Shown piece by piece: positions 1-8,493 of a stretch of 64,000 bases of DNA (its first letter is position 1; each line of letters begins with the position of its first letter). Below the pieces are notes generated by a model. It did not search any database. It was given only the letters and a program-made list of their open reading frames with translations, and was not told the origin of the DNA. Made by a program: the position numbers and the translations under genes. This DNA comes from a bacterium (GTDB taxonomy: Bacteria; Chloroflexota; Dormibacteria; Aeolococcales; Bog-877): positions 1 through 64,000 of the forward strand of contig JAJYET010000005.1 of NCBI GenBank assembly GCA_021785655.1, written 5' to 3'.

Positions 1-63
1 GAACCAGCGCAGGGCGGTCCGGGGGTGAACACCCTGGGTTCGAGCCCATTCGCTCAGCTTCAT
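1..63 (-). CDS. IS607-type serine recombinase TnpA, N-terminal part (runs off window)
   Basis: Reading the minus strand from an ATG at 63 gives a peptide starting MKLSEWARTQGVHPRTALRW. This matches the MerR-like helix-turn-helix that opens IS607-family TnpA serine recombinases. The frame stays open to the window edge, so only about 20 residues are visible; the resolvase catalytic domain would lie to the left. The ATG overlaps the TGA of the preceding MBL reading frame by one base. The ORF track omits it because it is incomplete. The family call rests on this short motif and on the IS-like DNA just upstream. Confidence 0.7.
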   Translation of the reverse strand, partial: MKLSEWARTQGVHPRTALRWF

Positions 64-110
64 CACGCCCCATGATACACCTGTACGCCGCCTAGTGTCT
101 TATCCGGCTC
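1..110 (-). mobile_element. One end of an IS607-family insertion sequence
   Basis: The DNA between the truncated MBL gene and the TnpA start (about 63-110) holds the stretch that, read on the minus strand, is GACACTAGGCGGCGTACAGG. From memory this resembles the leader of IS607-type elements. IS607 elements insert without target duplication, so the exact junction cannot be read from one side. I place it near 100-125, where the MBL protein loses family similarity. Confidence 0.5.
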
Positions 111-668
111 AGCAGTTCCCAACCCCTCCTGCCACGCCTCCCGGTCGATCTCGGCGATGTCGACAGCGGCGTGGGGGACCGAGGTGGCGAAGCAGTCGAC
201 GGCCCAGAAGACCCCGGTCGAGGGGTCGAACGGGCCGCGGGTGACCGGCGAGTCGAAGAAAGGCGGCCTGAGCGTTGCCAGGGTCCGCCAGCCAGCGCCG
301 ACGGCCATGTTTTCTTCCACGAAACGGCAGCGGCGCAGCGAGATCGGCCACTCCTCGATCATCCGGGCCACCGCGAACCAGCTGGTGACCAGGGTGGCGT
401 TGGGGCACGCCTCAAGCAGCGGGATGAGGTAGCCGGCGTGGTCGCGGTCGTCGTGGCTGAGGAAGAGCCAGCGGACATCGTCAGGATCGACCAGGGAAGC
501 CAGGGTGGCGAGAAAGTCGTCGCGATGCACCGGTGCGCCAGTGTCGATGACCACCGGCTCGGGCCCGCGGATCAGGGCGCTGTTGAAGTAGACATAACCA
601 ATCGGTGGGGCGAGGACCAGTTGGGGGATCACCCAGGTGTCTCGGGCCACCTCGTACGCATTAGCCAT
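63..668 (-). pseudogene. MBL-fold hydrolase of the flavodiiron/ODP type, 3' end cut by IS607
   Basis: The product begins MANAYEVARDTW and has the metallo-beta-lactamase core, with the metal motif SHDDRDHAG near residue 72. This is the HxDxDH form found in oxygen-binding di-iron (FprA-like) MBL domains rather than the classical HxHxDH. Later ligand regions (WAVDCFAT) are present, but the frame ends at 201 residues while such domains usually need about 250. Similarity stops after EAWQEGL; the last ~19 residues appear to be encoded by the incoming IS607 end. An AGGAG ribosome site precedes the ATG at 668. It is probably a gene broken by insertion and may make an inactive protein. Confidence 0.65.
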
Positions 669-1027
669 CTAGACGCTCCTGTCGAGCACGCCGCTTTCTG
701 CGGGCGTGATGAGTCGATTGAGATTCTGACACGCTCTGGGTTCGATGGACACTCCAGCGCCCCCGCCGCGGAAGCACCCGGACGCGACCAGATGGTGCGA
801 ACCGTGCCAGCGATCTCAACCGGATCGCCCGGGGCGCGTGGTCGGCGTCATCGGGATCGATTAGCATTAGCCGCATTAGCAGGGTGTTGAACTAGGCGAA
901 GAACCGGCGGAGTGCCCTTGCGAAGTGGCATTCCGCGGGATTTTCGGAGTGCACACAGTCCCCGGGACCGCCCGAGCGGGGCCCGGAAGCCTTTCGGGGA
1001 GAGCTCTCAGGCCGCAGTCTGGGCTCC
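669..1027. other. Intergenic stretch without a convincing gene
   Basis: Only short out-of-frame ORFs with unusual composition occur here. I see no RNA gene, strong promoter or clear repeat. It lies between the MBL gene start and an IS5-type remnant and may contain further decayed insertion-sequence DNA. Confidence 0.5.
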
Positions 1028-1440
1028 TCAAGCGGGTGCCCCGGCCAGCTTGCCCATTCGGACCAGGTTGTAGGCCGCCATGGTCATCTCCACCCAGAGC
1101 CTGTTGCGTTCCACCCCCTTGTAGCGCGGTTTTCTGCTCCCCCCGACCGTGTTGGTCCAGCCGAAGATCTCCTCCACCCGCTTGCGCTTCCGCTGACTCA
1201 CCTGGTACCCCAGGGTGGTCGCCAGCCGAGCCAGGAGAGCACTGCCCCAGTAGCTCTCACGCCGGGCCACGTGGAGTGTGACCCGCAACTCCTCACACGC
1301 TTGGAGGAAGTCTTGCGTGTCGTAGCCTTTGTCCGCTTCCAGGGTGAGACGACGGTGCCGCACCCGCTCACGCATCCGCCTCAGCATCACCGTGGCAGCC
1401 TCCCGCTCGCTGGTCCCGCTTGCCCTGGTCAGCTCCAGCT
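1028..1440 (-). pseudogene. IS5-family (DDE) transposase, C-terminal remnant
   Basis: The frame encodes the C-terminal third of an IS5-type transposase. It reads TRASGTSEREAA, then ADKGYDTQDF (catalytic Asp region), then the RKRKRVEEIFGW block containing the catalytic Glu, and AAYNLVRMGKL at the end. The frame continues upstream of the annotated GTG at 1390 to about 1440, where it meets the end of the deazaflavin gene in another frame. The N-terminal two thirds are missing, so it cannot be active. I see no inverted repeats. Confidence 0.8.
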
Positions 1441-1932
1441 CGTGCCGCCCGGGATCGGTTTCGCTCCTTCCCGAGGGTCGCTGAGCCGGAAGATGGGGTG
1501 GCGCGGAGCGATTCGGGCCAGCTCAGATTCCGGGGAATCCGCCCCCAGACCGTCGAAGAAGGTCCCGACCTCCACCTTCCAGTTGCGCAGGTAGCCCCGC
1601 AAGATCTCGAGCTTTTCTCGGTCCGGCACCTCTGTCGCCACGCGGTCCCAGCGCCGGCGGCCGAGGACCAGGGTGAGCCGGCCATCCCCTGCCCGCAGAT
1701 TGCGCACCCACTGAGTGTTGCCGCGCGGGGAGACGAGGTACTCGCGCCCGCCGTGCCTCAGCAGGTTGACCGGGGTCCTGCGGGCAAGGCCGGTGCTTCG
1801 GCCCTGGACCTCGAGGAGGCGACTTCCCTTGACGCTGATTCCGAGCTGGATCAGGCCCGCCACCATGGGGTTGAAGGCCCGCCGAACCAGGAGGCCCGGC
1901 TTACGGTAGCCTCCCCTGTCCCAGGCGTTCAA
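1429..1932 (-). CDS. F420-dependent nitroreductase-family (DDN-like) protein
   Basis: The 167-residue protein resembles the deazaflavin (F420)-dependent nitroreductase family, small split-barrel flavoprotein-like enzymes that bind reduced F420 and reduce varied substrates. Family-like blocks are LEVQGRSTGLARRTPVNLLRHGGREYLVSPRGNTQWVRNLRAG and the late HPIFRLSD. Family members are usually about 140-150 residues. The last ~14 residues here (REGAKPIPGGTSWS) lie at the junction with the IS5 remnant and may be a non-native tail. Substrate is unknown. Presence of this family implies an F420-making host. Confidence 0.75.
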   Translation of the reverse strand: MNAWDRGGYRKPGLLVRRAFNPMVAGLIQLGISVKGSRLLEVQGRSTGLARRTPVNLLRHGGREYLVSPRGNTQWVRNLRAGDGRLTLVLGRRRWDRVATEVPDREKLEILRGYLRNWKVEVGTFFDGLGADSPESELARIAPRHPIFRLSDPREGAKPIPGGTSWS

Positions 1933-2521
1933 GGTCTCTCAGTAGCCGCCGTCGGGCTGGCCGGCATCCGGGGTCGCCTGCTCTCCCGGGAACCGGCGGG
2001 ATGGCGACTCGGGGAGCGGTGCCGGCGCGGTGGCTGTGGGTGATCCGGACTCATAGGCAAGCTCCCATCGGAAACCGGAGAGTGCCGCAGTGGCAGGCCG
2101 ACGTCCACCGCGACGGGCAATGATACGTCGAAATCAAGCCTTCAGAGCAGGGGGTGGCATCCCGGCTCGAGCGCGCGCCGTCCGCGCCCTGAGGTGGACT
2201 ACGACCGCCGCACCATGGGTCAGCCCGATGCCAGCCACCTCCCATGCCGTCGCTGTGAGCGCGACTCGACCTACAGCTCGGCGCCCCGGACCCAGTGTCG
2301 CTGGCCCCCGCCAGGGCGGTGAGGGGCCGCTGGGCCGGCCCGGTGGGGGCCACGCGGAGCGGGGTCCCCCTCATTCCCGGGGGGCGACCCAGGCGAGGCC
2401 AGACTTACCTGGATCTCTGCAGGCCTGATGGCTGCCCTCGGGGCGGCCCACCCGGCTGCCGCGGCTGTCCACCGCCGCGAGGCGCTTCGGCTGCTCCTTC
2501 CGTTCAGCCTAGACTCGGGGG
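1933..2521. other. 589-bp gap, no gene supported
   Basis: All ORFs in this interval have shadow-like composition (Arg, Ala and Pro rich with no domain I recognise). It separates the DDN gene, read leftwards, from the aldo/keto reductase read rightwards, so promoters for both should lie here. I could not pick a clear one. Confidence 0.45.
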
Positions 2522-3499
2522 GTGGACACCAGGCGGCTCGGCCCCGGAGGCCCCACGGTGACGCGGTTCGGTCTGGGGCTGGCCGCGATCGGCCGCCCCG
2601 CCTACATCAACCTCCACCGGAACCGTGACCTGCCGGGGAGCCGCAGTGTGGCAGCCATGCGCACCCTGGCCGATGGTCTGCTTGACCACGCCTTCGAGGC
2701 CGGAGTCCGCTACTTCGACGCCGCCCGATCATACGGTCGGGCCGAGGAGTTCCTCGCCAGTTGGCTCGACCTTCGCGGGCTCCGGGGCGGAGGGGTGGTG
2801 TGCGGCTCCAAGTGGGGCTACACGTATGTCGGTGGCTGGAGGATGGACGCGCTGGTACAGGAGGTCAAGGACCACTCCCTGAGCCAGCTGGTCTCGCAGC
2901 TGGCGGAGAGCCGCCGCCTTCTCGGCGGCGACCTGCGCCTGTACCAGATCCATTCGGCGACCCTGGAGACCGGGGTGCTCGACGACCGCGAGGTCCTCTC
3001 GCGACTAGTGGAGCTGGCCGCAGAGGGGGTGGTCGTCGGTCTTTCCGTGAGCGGTCCCCGCCAGGCCGAGGTGGTGGAGCGAGCCATGGAGGCCTCGGTG
3101 GATGGGCGCAACCCCTTCACGGCCGTCCAGGCCACCTGGAACCTGCTCCAGACGGCGGCGGGTCCGGCCCTCGAAGCCGCCCATGACAGCGGCTGGGCGG
3201 TGCTGGTCAAGGAGGGGCTGGCCAACGGGCGGCTTCTGGAGGTGGGCGAGGCCCCTGCCCTGCTGGCCGAAGCTGCAGCTAGGCGCGGGGTGGGGCCGGA
3301 TGCCGTCGCGCTGGCAGCGGTCCTCAGCCAGGGCTGGTGCGATGTCGCCCTCTCGGGGGCGGTCACCCCCCAGCAACTCGATTCCAACCTGGGGGCCCTG
3401 AAAGTCACCTTCGACGACGGGGAGCTGAGCGAGCTCTCGGTGCTCGCCGAGGAGCCGGCGGTCTACTGGGGGAGAAGGTCGCAGCTGCCCTGGAGATGA
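2522..3499 (+). CDS. Aldo/keto reductase family oxidoreductase
   Basis: The 325-residue TIM-barrel protein belongs to the aldo/keto reductase superfamily (NADPH-dependent carbonyl reduction). Visible catalytic elements are Asp and Tyr in RYFDAARSYGRAEEFL, Lys in GSKWGY, and His in YQIHSATL. This is the usual Asp-Tyr-Lys-His tetrad. The GTG at 2522 is the first start in frame with the conserved N-terminal strand. The gene stands alone and its 3' end lies 10 bases from the convergent glycosidase gene. Its L-galactose dehydrogenase-like layout suggests sugar or lactaldehyde substrates, but this is a guess. Confidence 0.85.
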   Translation: MDTRRLGPGGPTVTRFGLGLAAIGRPAYINLHRNRDLPGSRSVAAMRTLADGLLDHAFEAGVRYFDAARSYGRAEEFLASWLDLRGLRGGGVVCGSKWGYTYVGGWRMDALVQEVKDHSLSQLVSQLAESRRLLGGDLRLYQIHSATLETGVLDDREVLSRLVELAAEGVVVGLSVSGPRQAEVVERAMEASVDGRNPFTAVQATWNLLQTAAGPALEAAHDSGWAVLVKEGLANGRLLEVGEAPALLAEAAARRGVGPDAVALAAVLSQGWCDVALSGAVTPQQLDSNLGALKVTFDDGELSELSVLAEEPAVYWGRRSQLPWR

Positions 3500-3509
3500 C
3501 CCAAGGCCC

Positions 3510-5741
3510 TCAACCGCTCTGGCTCCGGTGCCCGTCGCGAGTGCGCTTCCCCAGTTGGCGATCGGCAGCCGAACGGGTCGGCGGCCGAACTGGGCGCAAC
3601 CACTTATTGGAGTTGGGCTCCCGGGAGAAGCTGATCCGGTAGGGGACCCCGGGCTCGGCCTGGAGGTCGGAGCTGCCCAGCCGCACCGGTCGGGCCCCGT
3701 TCGCGGCGGCGGTCACCGCGGTCAGGCCGGAGCAGCCGGGGACCGCCAGGGTGGCCTCGACCGCGCTGACCACCGTGGCCCCGATGCAGCGCCCGCTGGC
3801 CGAGTAGTGGTAGACGACGATGGCCCGGTCGTTGGCCAGGGTGCGCGCACTCACCCGGCCGCCCACCACATACTCCCAGCCCGTGCCGGTGGGGACCGCC
3901 CGACCCTGGCCGCGTGCTTGCGCCGCCCGGATCACCATGCCCAGGTCGCGGGCCAGTCCCGGGGCGAACCGAGTCCCCTTGGCCCAGCGTCCGACGTAGT
4001 AGATCGAGGGGATCCCGAAGACCGAGCTGGCCACGATATGGGGTATGGCCTGCGAGCTGAGCAGTGCCCACCCATCTCCGTCGATGGCGGAATTGGGGTC
4101 CACCGCGCTCACGATCGCGGCGCGATAGCTCCAGGTGGAGGCGAGGTGGGCGTCGTACAGACGCAGGGTGTCCTCGGTCCCACCGAATTGGGGGGCGACG
4201 GCCGAGGCATCGATGAGGCTGGTGGGGTCCGCGTGCCAGGCCGCAGATGACAGGATCCGCATGTAGCGCAGGAGGACCGCCGCGCCCAGGCCCAGCTGGG
4301 GCCTTGCCAGCTGCTCTGCCGAGGGCGGTGGCACCAGGAACGCCCAGTCGAGCTTGAGGCCGTCGGCGCCGAGCGAGTTGGGCCCGGGCCCCACCATCTG
4401 ATCCACCTGCGAGCTGAGCAGCGTCGTGAACCCGGGCTGGGTGGGGTCGTAGCTCGCCACCTTGCCATCGGGCAGCTGGTCCGTCCAGAGCTTCCACCAG
4501 AGCATCACCCGGATCCCCTCGGAGTGCAACCTGGCAATGAGCGCCTTCATCCCCGAAAAGCCACCGAAGCGGCTGCTCGGGGTGGGATCGCCAAGACGCG
4601 CCTGCCACTGGGCGTCGATGACCAGGGTGAAGTGGCGCACATGGAACTGCTGGCGCCACTGGGATGCGAAGTTAAGCACCCAGGCGGCGGTGTACATGGG
4701 CGAGTCGCGCGCAGCGCCGGTCAGGAGCTGCTGACCCCAGGTGTCCACCATCGGCCAGGACCACCATGAGGGCCGACGGCCCGGGGGGGCGGCCGTGGGG
4801 GCCATCCCCAGGGCCGAGAGCGCCAGGTGGTACTGGTAGAGTCCCGAGTACTGGTCGGGGGCGGCGGTGAACACGAAGCTGGGGAACTCCAGCCAGCTCC
4901 CGGCCAGCGGCTTCCCGGGCCCACCGCGCGGGGGGGCAACAGTCCCCCCGGCACCGGTGTCGGGGAAGTGTGCGAGCAGCCTCAGCGGGTAGTTGACCGT
5001 GATGGCCGAGCGCGAGTCGATGCTGAGGGCGGTGGCGTCCGGGACCTGGACCAGCCCCACGCCAGCCCATCCGCGGCGCAGCCTGAACTGAAGGTCGAGC
5101 GGAGGGGGGGCGAAGGGGGCGGTGTGGTACGGGCGGTGGACCCCGAGGTAGGTGGTGGGGAAGGGGCTCAGTGACTGGCTGACCGGATCGGGGCTGAAAG
5201 CGTGGAGGAATGCCGACTCCGGGAGCGCCTGGTGACCGTTGCTGAAGAAGGCGGGAACCGCGAAGCTGTCGGGGCCCAGCTGGGAGCTGAAGGTGACGGT
5301 GAAAAAGCCCCGGTGCGAGCGCAGCAGCGCCCTCTCCAGAAGCTGCCCGCCCCGGCTCAGAACATAGAGGTCGAGGTTGGCCCCATCGGTGGTGGGGAGG
5401 AAACGGGCCCCGGTCGGCAGCTGGTTGCGGCCCACCAGGGCCGTGAGGGGGAAGGCGAAGGAGCCCGCGGCCGAGGTCACAGTGAGAATGCCCGTGCGGG
5501 GCTCGAGGGCCAGCTGGTACTGAGGGGTGGAGAGCCTCAGGGCGCGATCCGCGTCGCCCGCCTCCGGCCAGGACCAGACCGGTGCCGACTCCTCGGCAGC
5601 CACCTGAGGGACGGCCACCGGGGGGGCCACGGACGACGGGCCAGAGATGAGGACGCCGCCGACGGTGGCTGACACCACCGCCAGCCCGACCACCACCACC
5701 GCCACTGCCCCGGGGCGCGGGAACCGACCGGCCGTCTTCAC
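3510..5741 (-). CDS. Secreted alpha-glycosidase-like protein (GH31/GH36-type barrel)
   Basis: The 743-residue protein starts with a short basic segment and a hydrophobic stretch (AVAVVVVGLAVVSATVGGVLI) typical of a signal or anchor peptide. A beta-rich N-terminal half is followed by a TIM barrel with FTLVIDAQWQ, GIRVMLWWKLW and the nucleophile-like GADGLKLDWAF. The K-x-D pattern is that of retaining alpha-glycosidases of clan GH-D and relatives. DPNSAIDGDGWALLSSQAIPHI then YYVGRWAKGTRF fits the acid/base side. It probably trims extracellular alpha-linked sugars. No transporter is adjacent. Exact family needs a profile search. Confidence 0.65.
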   Translation of the reverse strand: MKTAGRFPRPGAVAVVVVGLAVVSATVGGVLISGPSSVAPPVAVPQVAAEESAPVWSWPEAGDADRALRLSTPQYQLALEPRTGILTVTSAAGSFAFPLTALVGRNQLPTGARFLPTTDGANLDLYVLSRGGQLLERALLRSHRGFFTVTFSSQLGPDSFAVPAFFSNGHQALPESAFLHAFSPDPVSQSLSPFPTTYLGVHRPYHTAPFAPPPLDLQFRLRRGWAGVGLVQVPDATALSIDSRSAITVNYPLRLLAHFPDTGAGGTVAPPRGGPGKPLAGSWLEFPSFVFTAAPDQYSGLYQYHLALSALGMAPTAAPPGRRPSWWSWPMVDTWGQQLLTGAARDSPMYTAAWVLNFASQWRQQFHVRHFTLVIDAQWQARLGDPTPSSRFGGFSGMKALIARLHSEGIRVMLWWKLWTDQLPDGKVASYDPTQPGFTTLLSSQVDQMVGPGPNSLGADGLKLDWAFLVPPPSAEQLARPQLGLGAAVLLRYMRILSSAAWHADPTSLIDASAVAPQFGGTEDTLRLYDAHLASTWSYRAAIVSAVDPNSAIDGDGWALLSSQAIPHIVASSVFGIPSIYYVGRWAKGTRFAPGLARDLGMVIRAAQARGQGRAVPTGTGWEYVVGGRVSARTLANDRAIVVYHYSASGRCIGATVVSAVEATLAVPGCSGLTAVTAAANGARPVRLGSSDLQAEPGVPYRISFSREPNSNKWLRPVRPPTRSAADRQLGKRTRDGHRSQSG

Positions 5742-6103
5742 CCTGTCAGCGACTCCTTCGGCCCAACTTGGGTGCAGCCGATGCGGTCCGCGGCCAACGA
5801 GAGGTGCTCACGGTGACTCCTGTGCGCCGCGGCCGGGGGCCGAGGGAAACCCCGGGTTCGTCCCTACAACGGCGGGCTGCCGCGCGATGTTTCGTGGCTC
5901 GAACTTCGCTCGGCGGGCGGCCCTTCGGGTGGGGACGGCCATCTGAGCTCGATCCTAGAATGTCGGGCAGGGGGGATAGAAGTGACTTTGGCCTTGAGCA
6001 GAGTTCGGGCGGCGGGACCGGCCCTCGGGCCGCTGGCCGGTGGCGGCGGCTTCGGCGCCGGAGGCAATCCAGGGGCCGGCCGTTCTCGGATGGCCCTCCG
6101 CTG
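5742..6103. other. Intergenic region between divergent glycosidase and MarR genes
   Basis: No independent gene is supported. A TAGAAT hexamer at 5956-5961 is a possible rightward -10 box without a convincing -35 partner. The ORF track extends the MarR frame back to 5768, but that part has shadow composition and no wHTH similarity. Confidence 0.4.
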
Positions 6104-6661
6104 ATGGCCGAGGGGCGGCCGAGAGCCCTCACCAGAGAGGCGGGCCTCTCGCCCGTGGCGGCCACCCTGAGCCTCTTCCAGGCGCAGCGACTGCTCGCCT
6201 CCGCCCTCGATCGAAGGCTGTTGGCGGCTGTGGGGTTGTCGTCCTCGGCAGCCGAGGTTCTGGTGCGCCTGGGGGCGGGCCCGGATGGCAGCCGCGGGAT
6301 CGGCGACCTTGCCGAGGACACCTGCTTCAGCAAGAGTGGGGTCTCCCGGATCATGGACCGGCTCGAAAGGCGTCAGCTGGTGACCCGCCGGACCTCTCCG
6401 GAGGACCGTCGGCACACCGTGATGGAGGTGACCCCGGCCGGGCGCGAGGTGATGTGGGAGGCGCTGGCGATAATGCAGCTGGCTGCGGAGGATGATTTCG
6501 CGCGCTACCTGTCGGACACGGACATCAGCCACCTGGCGGAGCGTCTCGACCAGGTGGTGGCCGGCATCCGGGGAGCGGAGGTTCAGGATCCGGTTGCTGG
6601 GCGGCCCCTGCGGCAGTCCGGGCCTAAGGTGGGCACAGATGGAGGTGGCGGAGTTGGATGA
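6104..6661 (+). CDS. MarR-family transcriptional regulator
   Basis: From the ATG at 6104 the product is 185 residues with a MarR winged helix. Helices around LSLFQAQRLLASALDRRLLAAVGLSSSAAEVLVRL are followed by the recognition part TCFSKSGVSRIMDRLERRQLV and the wing RRTSPEDRRHTVMEVTPAGREV. I chose this start because residues upstream in the open frame do not resemble the family. The 3' end overlaps the next aldo/keto reductase gene by 23 bases, so the two are co-translated. The regulator probably controls that reductase, as MarR proteins often control neighbouring redox enzymes. Confidence 0.8.
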   Translation: MAEGRPRALTREAGLSPVAATLSLFQAQRLLASALDRRLLAAVGLSSSAAEVLVRLGAGPDGSRGIGDLAEDTCFSKSGVSRIMDRLERRQLVTRRTSPEDRRHTVMEVTPAGREVMWEALAIMQLAAEDDFARYLSDTDISHLAERLDQVVAGIRGAEVQDPVAGRPLRQSGPKVGTDGGGGVG

Positions 6662-7619
6662 GGTGGTCGGCCGGCGTCGCCTGGGGGTGGGGGGGCCGGA
6701 GGTGAGCGAGGTCGGGGTCGGGACCAACAACTTCGGGCGCCGCCTGGACCAGGCCGGGGCGCGGCGGGTGGTGGACGCGGCCCTTGACCTGGGCGTGAAC
6801 CTTTTCGACACCGCCGACATCTATGGCAACGGGGAGAGTGAGCGCTTCCTGGGTCAGGCCCTGCAGGGCCGGCGCGATCGGGCTGTGCTGGCCACCAAGT
6901 TCGGGATGCGGAAACCGGGGCTGGAACCCTCCGATCGACGGGGCTCCCGCGAGTACGTCCGCCGCGCGCTGGAGGGGAGTCTGCGCCGCCTCCAGGTGGA
7001 GACCATCGACCTCTATCAGATGCATGAACCGGACGCCGGCACTCCCATCACCGAGACCCTCCTCACCCTCCAAGAGGCGGTCAGGGAGGGCACGATCCGC
7101 TGGGTCGGGGTCTCCAACTTCAGCGCCGGTCAGCTCCGCGAGGCCGCGGCCGCGGCTCGGGCCATCGGCCTTCAGGTTCTGGTCTCCGCCCAGGAGGAGT
7201 ACAGCCTGCTGAACCGGTCGGTGGAGATGGAGGTGTTGCCCGCCCTCGAGGAGCTGGGAATCGGCCTCCTGCCGTACTACCCACTCGCCAGCGGTCTCCT
7301 TACCGGCAAGTACCGGAGGGGTGAGCCGCCCCCGCCGGGCTCCCGGCTTGCCAGCCCCGGGCAGGGCTCCCCACTGGAGGACCAGGCCACCCTCGACACC
7401 CTGGAACACTTGGAGCGGTTTGCCGCGGACCGCCAGGTGTCCGTTCTGGCGGTGGCCGTCGGGGCGCTGCTCGGCCGCCACCAGGTCGCCTCGGTGATCG
7501 CGGGCGCCATGACCGCGGAGCAGGTTGCGGCCAACTGCGCAGCCGCCCGCTGGCGCCCGAGCGCGGCCGACTGGGTGGAGCTCGACCGATTCACTCTCGG
7601 TGGCGCCAGTGCCGCCTGA
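6639..7619 (+). CDS. Aldo/keto reductase (YajO/YghZ-like)
   Basis: The 326-residue protein is a classical aldo/keto reductase. The start region GVGTNNFGRR is followed by NLFDTADIYGNGESERFLGQAL (Asp and Tyr), LATKFGM (Lys), IDLYQMHEPD (His) and the NADPH-binding end ASVIAGAMTAEQVAANC. The ATG at 6639 was chosen over the longer track ORF because that upstream part overlaps the MarR gene in another frame. It forms a tight MarR-AKR-M55 run with overlaps at both ends. Likely reduces aldehydes or ketones; the substrate is not readable. Confidence 0.87.
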   Translation: MEVAELDEVVGRRRLGVGGPEVSEVGVGTNNFGRRLDQAGARRVVDAALDLGVNLFDTADIYGNGESERFLGQALQGRRDRAVLATKFGMRKPGLEPSDRRGSREYVRRALEGSLRRLQVETIDLYQMHEPDAGTPITETLLTLQEAVREGTIRWVGVSNFSAGQLREAAAAARAIGLQVLVSAQEEYSLLNRSVEMEVLPALEELGIGLLPYYPLASGLLTGKYRRGEPPPPGSRLASPGQGSPLEDQATLDTLEHLERFAADRQVSVLAVAVGALLGRHQVASVIAGAMTAEQVAANCAAARWRPSAADWVELDRFTLGGASAA

Positions 7620-8463
7620 CGGCCCGGCCACCGGGCTCTCGGTCTACATCTCCTGTGACATGGAGGGGGTCGCCGGGATCGCCGATTGGGGCCAGGTCAG
7701 CCCAGGCCCCCAGTATCAGTTGGGCCAGGAGCTGATGCTGGCTGAGGTCAACTCGGCGATCGAGGGAGCGATGGAGGCTGGCGCGCAGCGCTTCCTGGTG
7801 AACGACTCCCACGGGCGCATGGCCAACCTGGACCCGTCACGGCTGGTGGGGAGAGCAAGCTACCTCGCCGGCTGGCACAAGCCCCACTACATGATGGAAG
7901 GGCTGGACGACACCTTCGACGCCGTGTTCTTCATCGGCTACCACGGTGCCGTGGATGCACCTCCGGCGATCCTCTCCCACACCTACAGCCCCCGGATGGT
8001 CGCCGGCGCCGCCGTTGATTCCCTGCCGGTGGGGGAGGCCGGCCTCAATTGCCTGGTCGCGGCTCACTTCGGAGTGCCGGTGGTCCTGGTCAGCGGGGAC
8101 CAGCACGCCGGGGCGGAGCTGCTCAGCCTGGCGCCGGGAGCGGAGGCGGTGGAGGTCAAATCCTCCCTCACGAGGTTCGCCGCTCTCAGCCTTCACCCCG
8201 AGGAGGCCCGGGACCGCATCCGCGCCGGGGCGGTCCGGGCGCTCGGTCGCCTCAGTGAGCTTGCCCCTCCCCGGGTGGCGGTGGACTGCCGCATCAGGGT
8301 CACCACCAGGAACGCGGACCTCGCCCAGCTGGCCTGCCGGGTGCGCGACGTGGACCGCACCGGCGAACTCGAGGTGGAGGTTGCCGGGGGTGACCGCCTC
8401 GAGGTGTTCCGCAACTTCGTGGCCGTGCTGGAGATCACCCGCCAGCTGGCCGCCGAGGCCTGA
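7609..8463 (+). CDS. M55-family D-aminopeptidase (DppA-like)
   Basis: The protein (about 284 residues from the GTG at 7609; another GTG at 7600 is possible) is a DppA-type zinc D-aminopeptidase that releases N-terminal D-amino acids from peptides. Metal-ligand motifs are SCDMEGVAGI (Asp and Glu), NDSHG, GYHGAVDAP (His) and LPVGEAGLNC (Glu). The start overlaps the end of the aldo/keto reductase gene. Next comes a sedolisin protease, which suggests a peptide-scavenging role. In Bacillus dppA sits with peptide transporters; none is seen here. Confidence 0.88.
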   Translation: MPPDGPATGLSVYISCDMEGVAGIADWGQVSPGPQYQLGQELMLAEVNSAIEGAMEAGAQRFLVNDSHGRMANLDPSRLVGRASYLAGWHKPHYMMEGLDDTFDAVFFIGYHGAVDAPPAILSHTYSPRMVAGAAVDSLPVGEAGLNCLVAAHFGVPVVLVSGDQHAGAELLSLAPGAEAVEVKSSLTRFAALSLHPEEARDRIRAGAVRALGRLSELAPPRVAVDCRIRVTTRNADLAQLACRVRDVDRTGELEVEVAGGDRLEVFRNFVAVLEITRQLAAEA

Positions 8464-8493
8464 TCGCCCCTTTCGGCGGCGGATACTACCGTC

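Noticed and set aside
1-60. Possible tRNA 3' half (GGTTCGAGCCC at 38-48)
   Set aside because: The surrounding bases do not form a T-stem, and the minus strand of the same DNA encodes the start of an IS607 TnpA.
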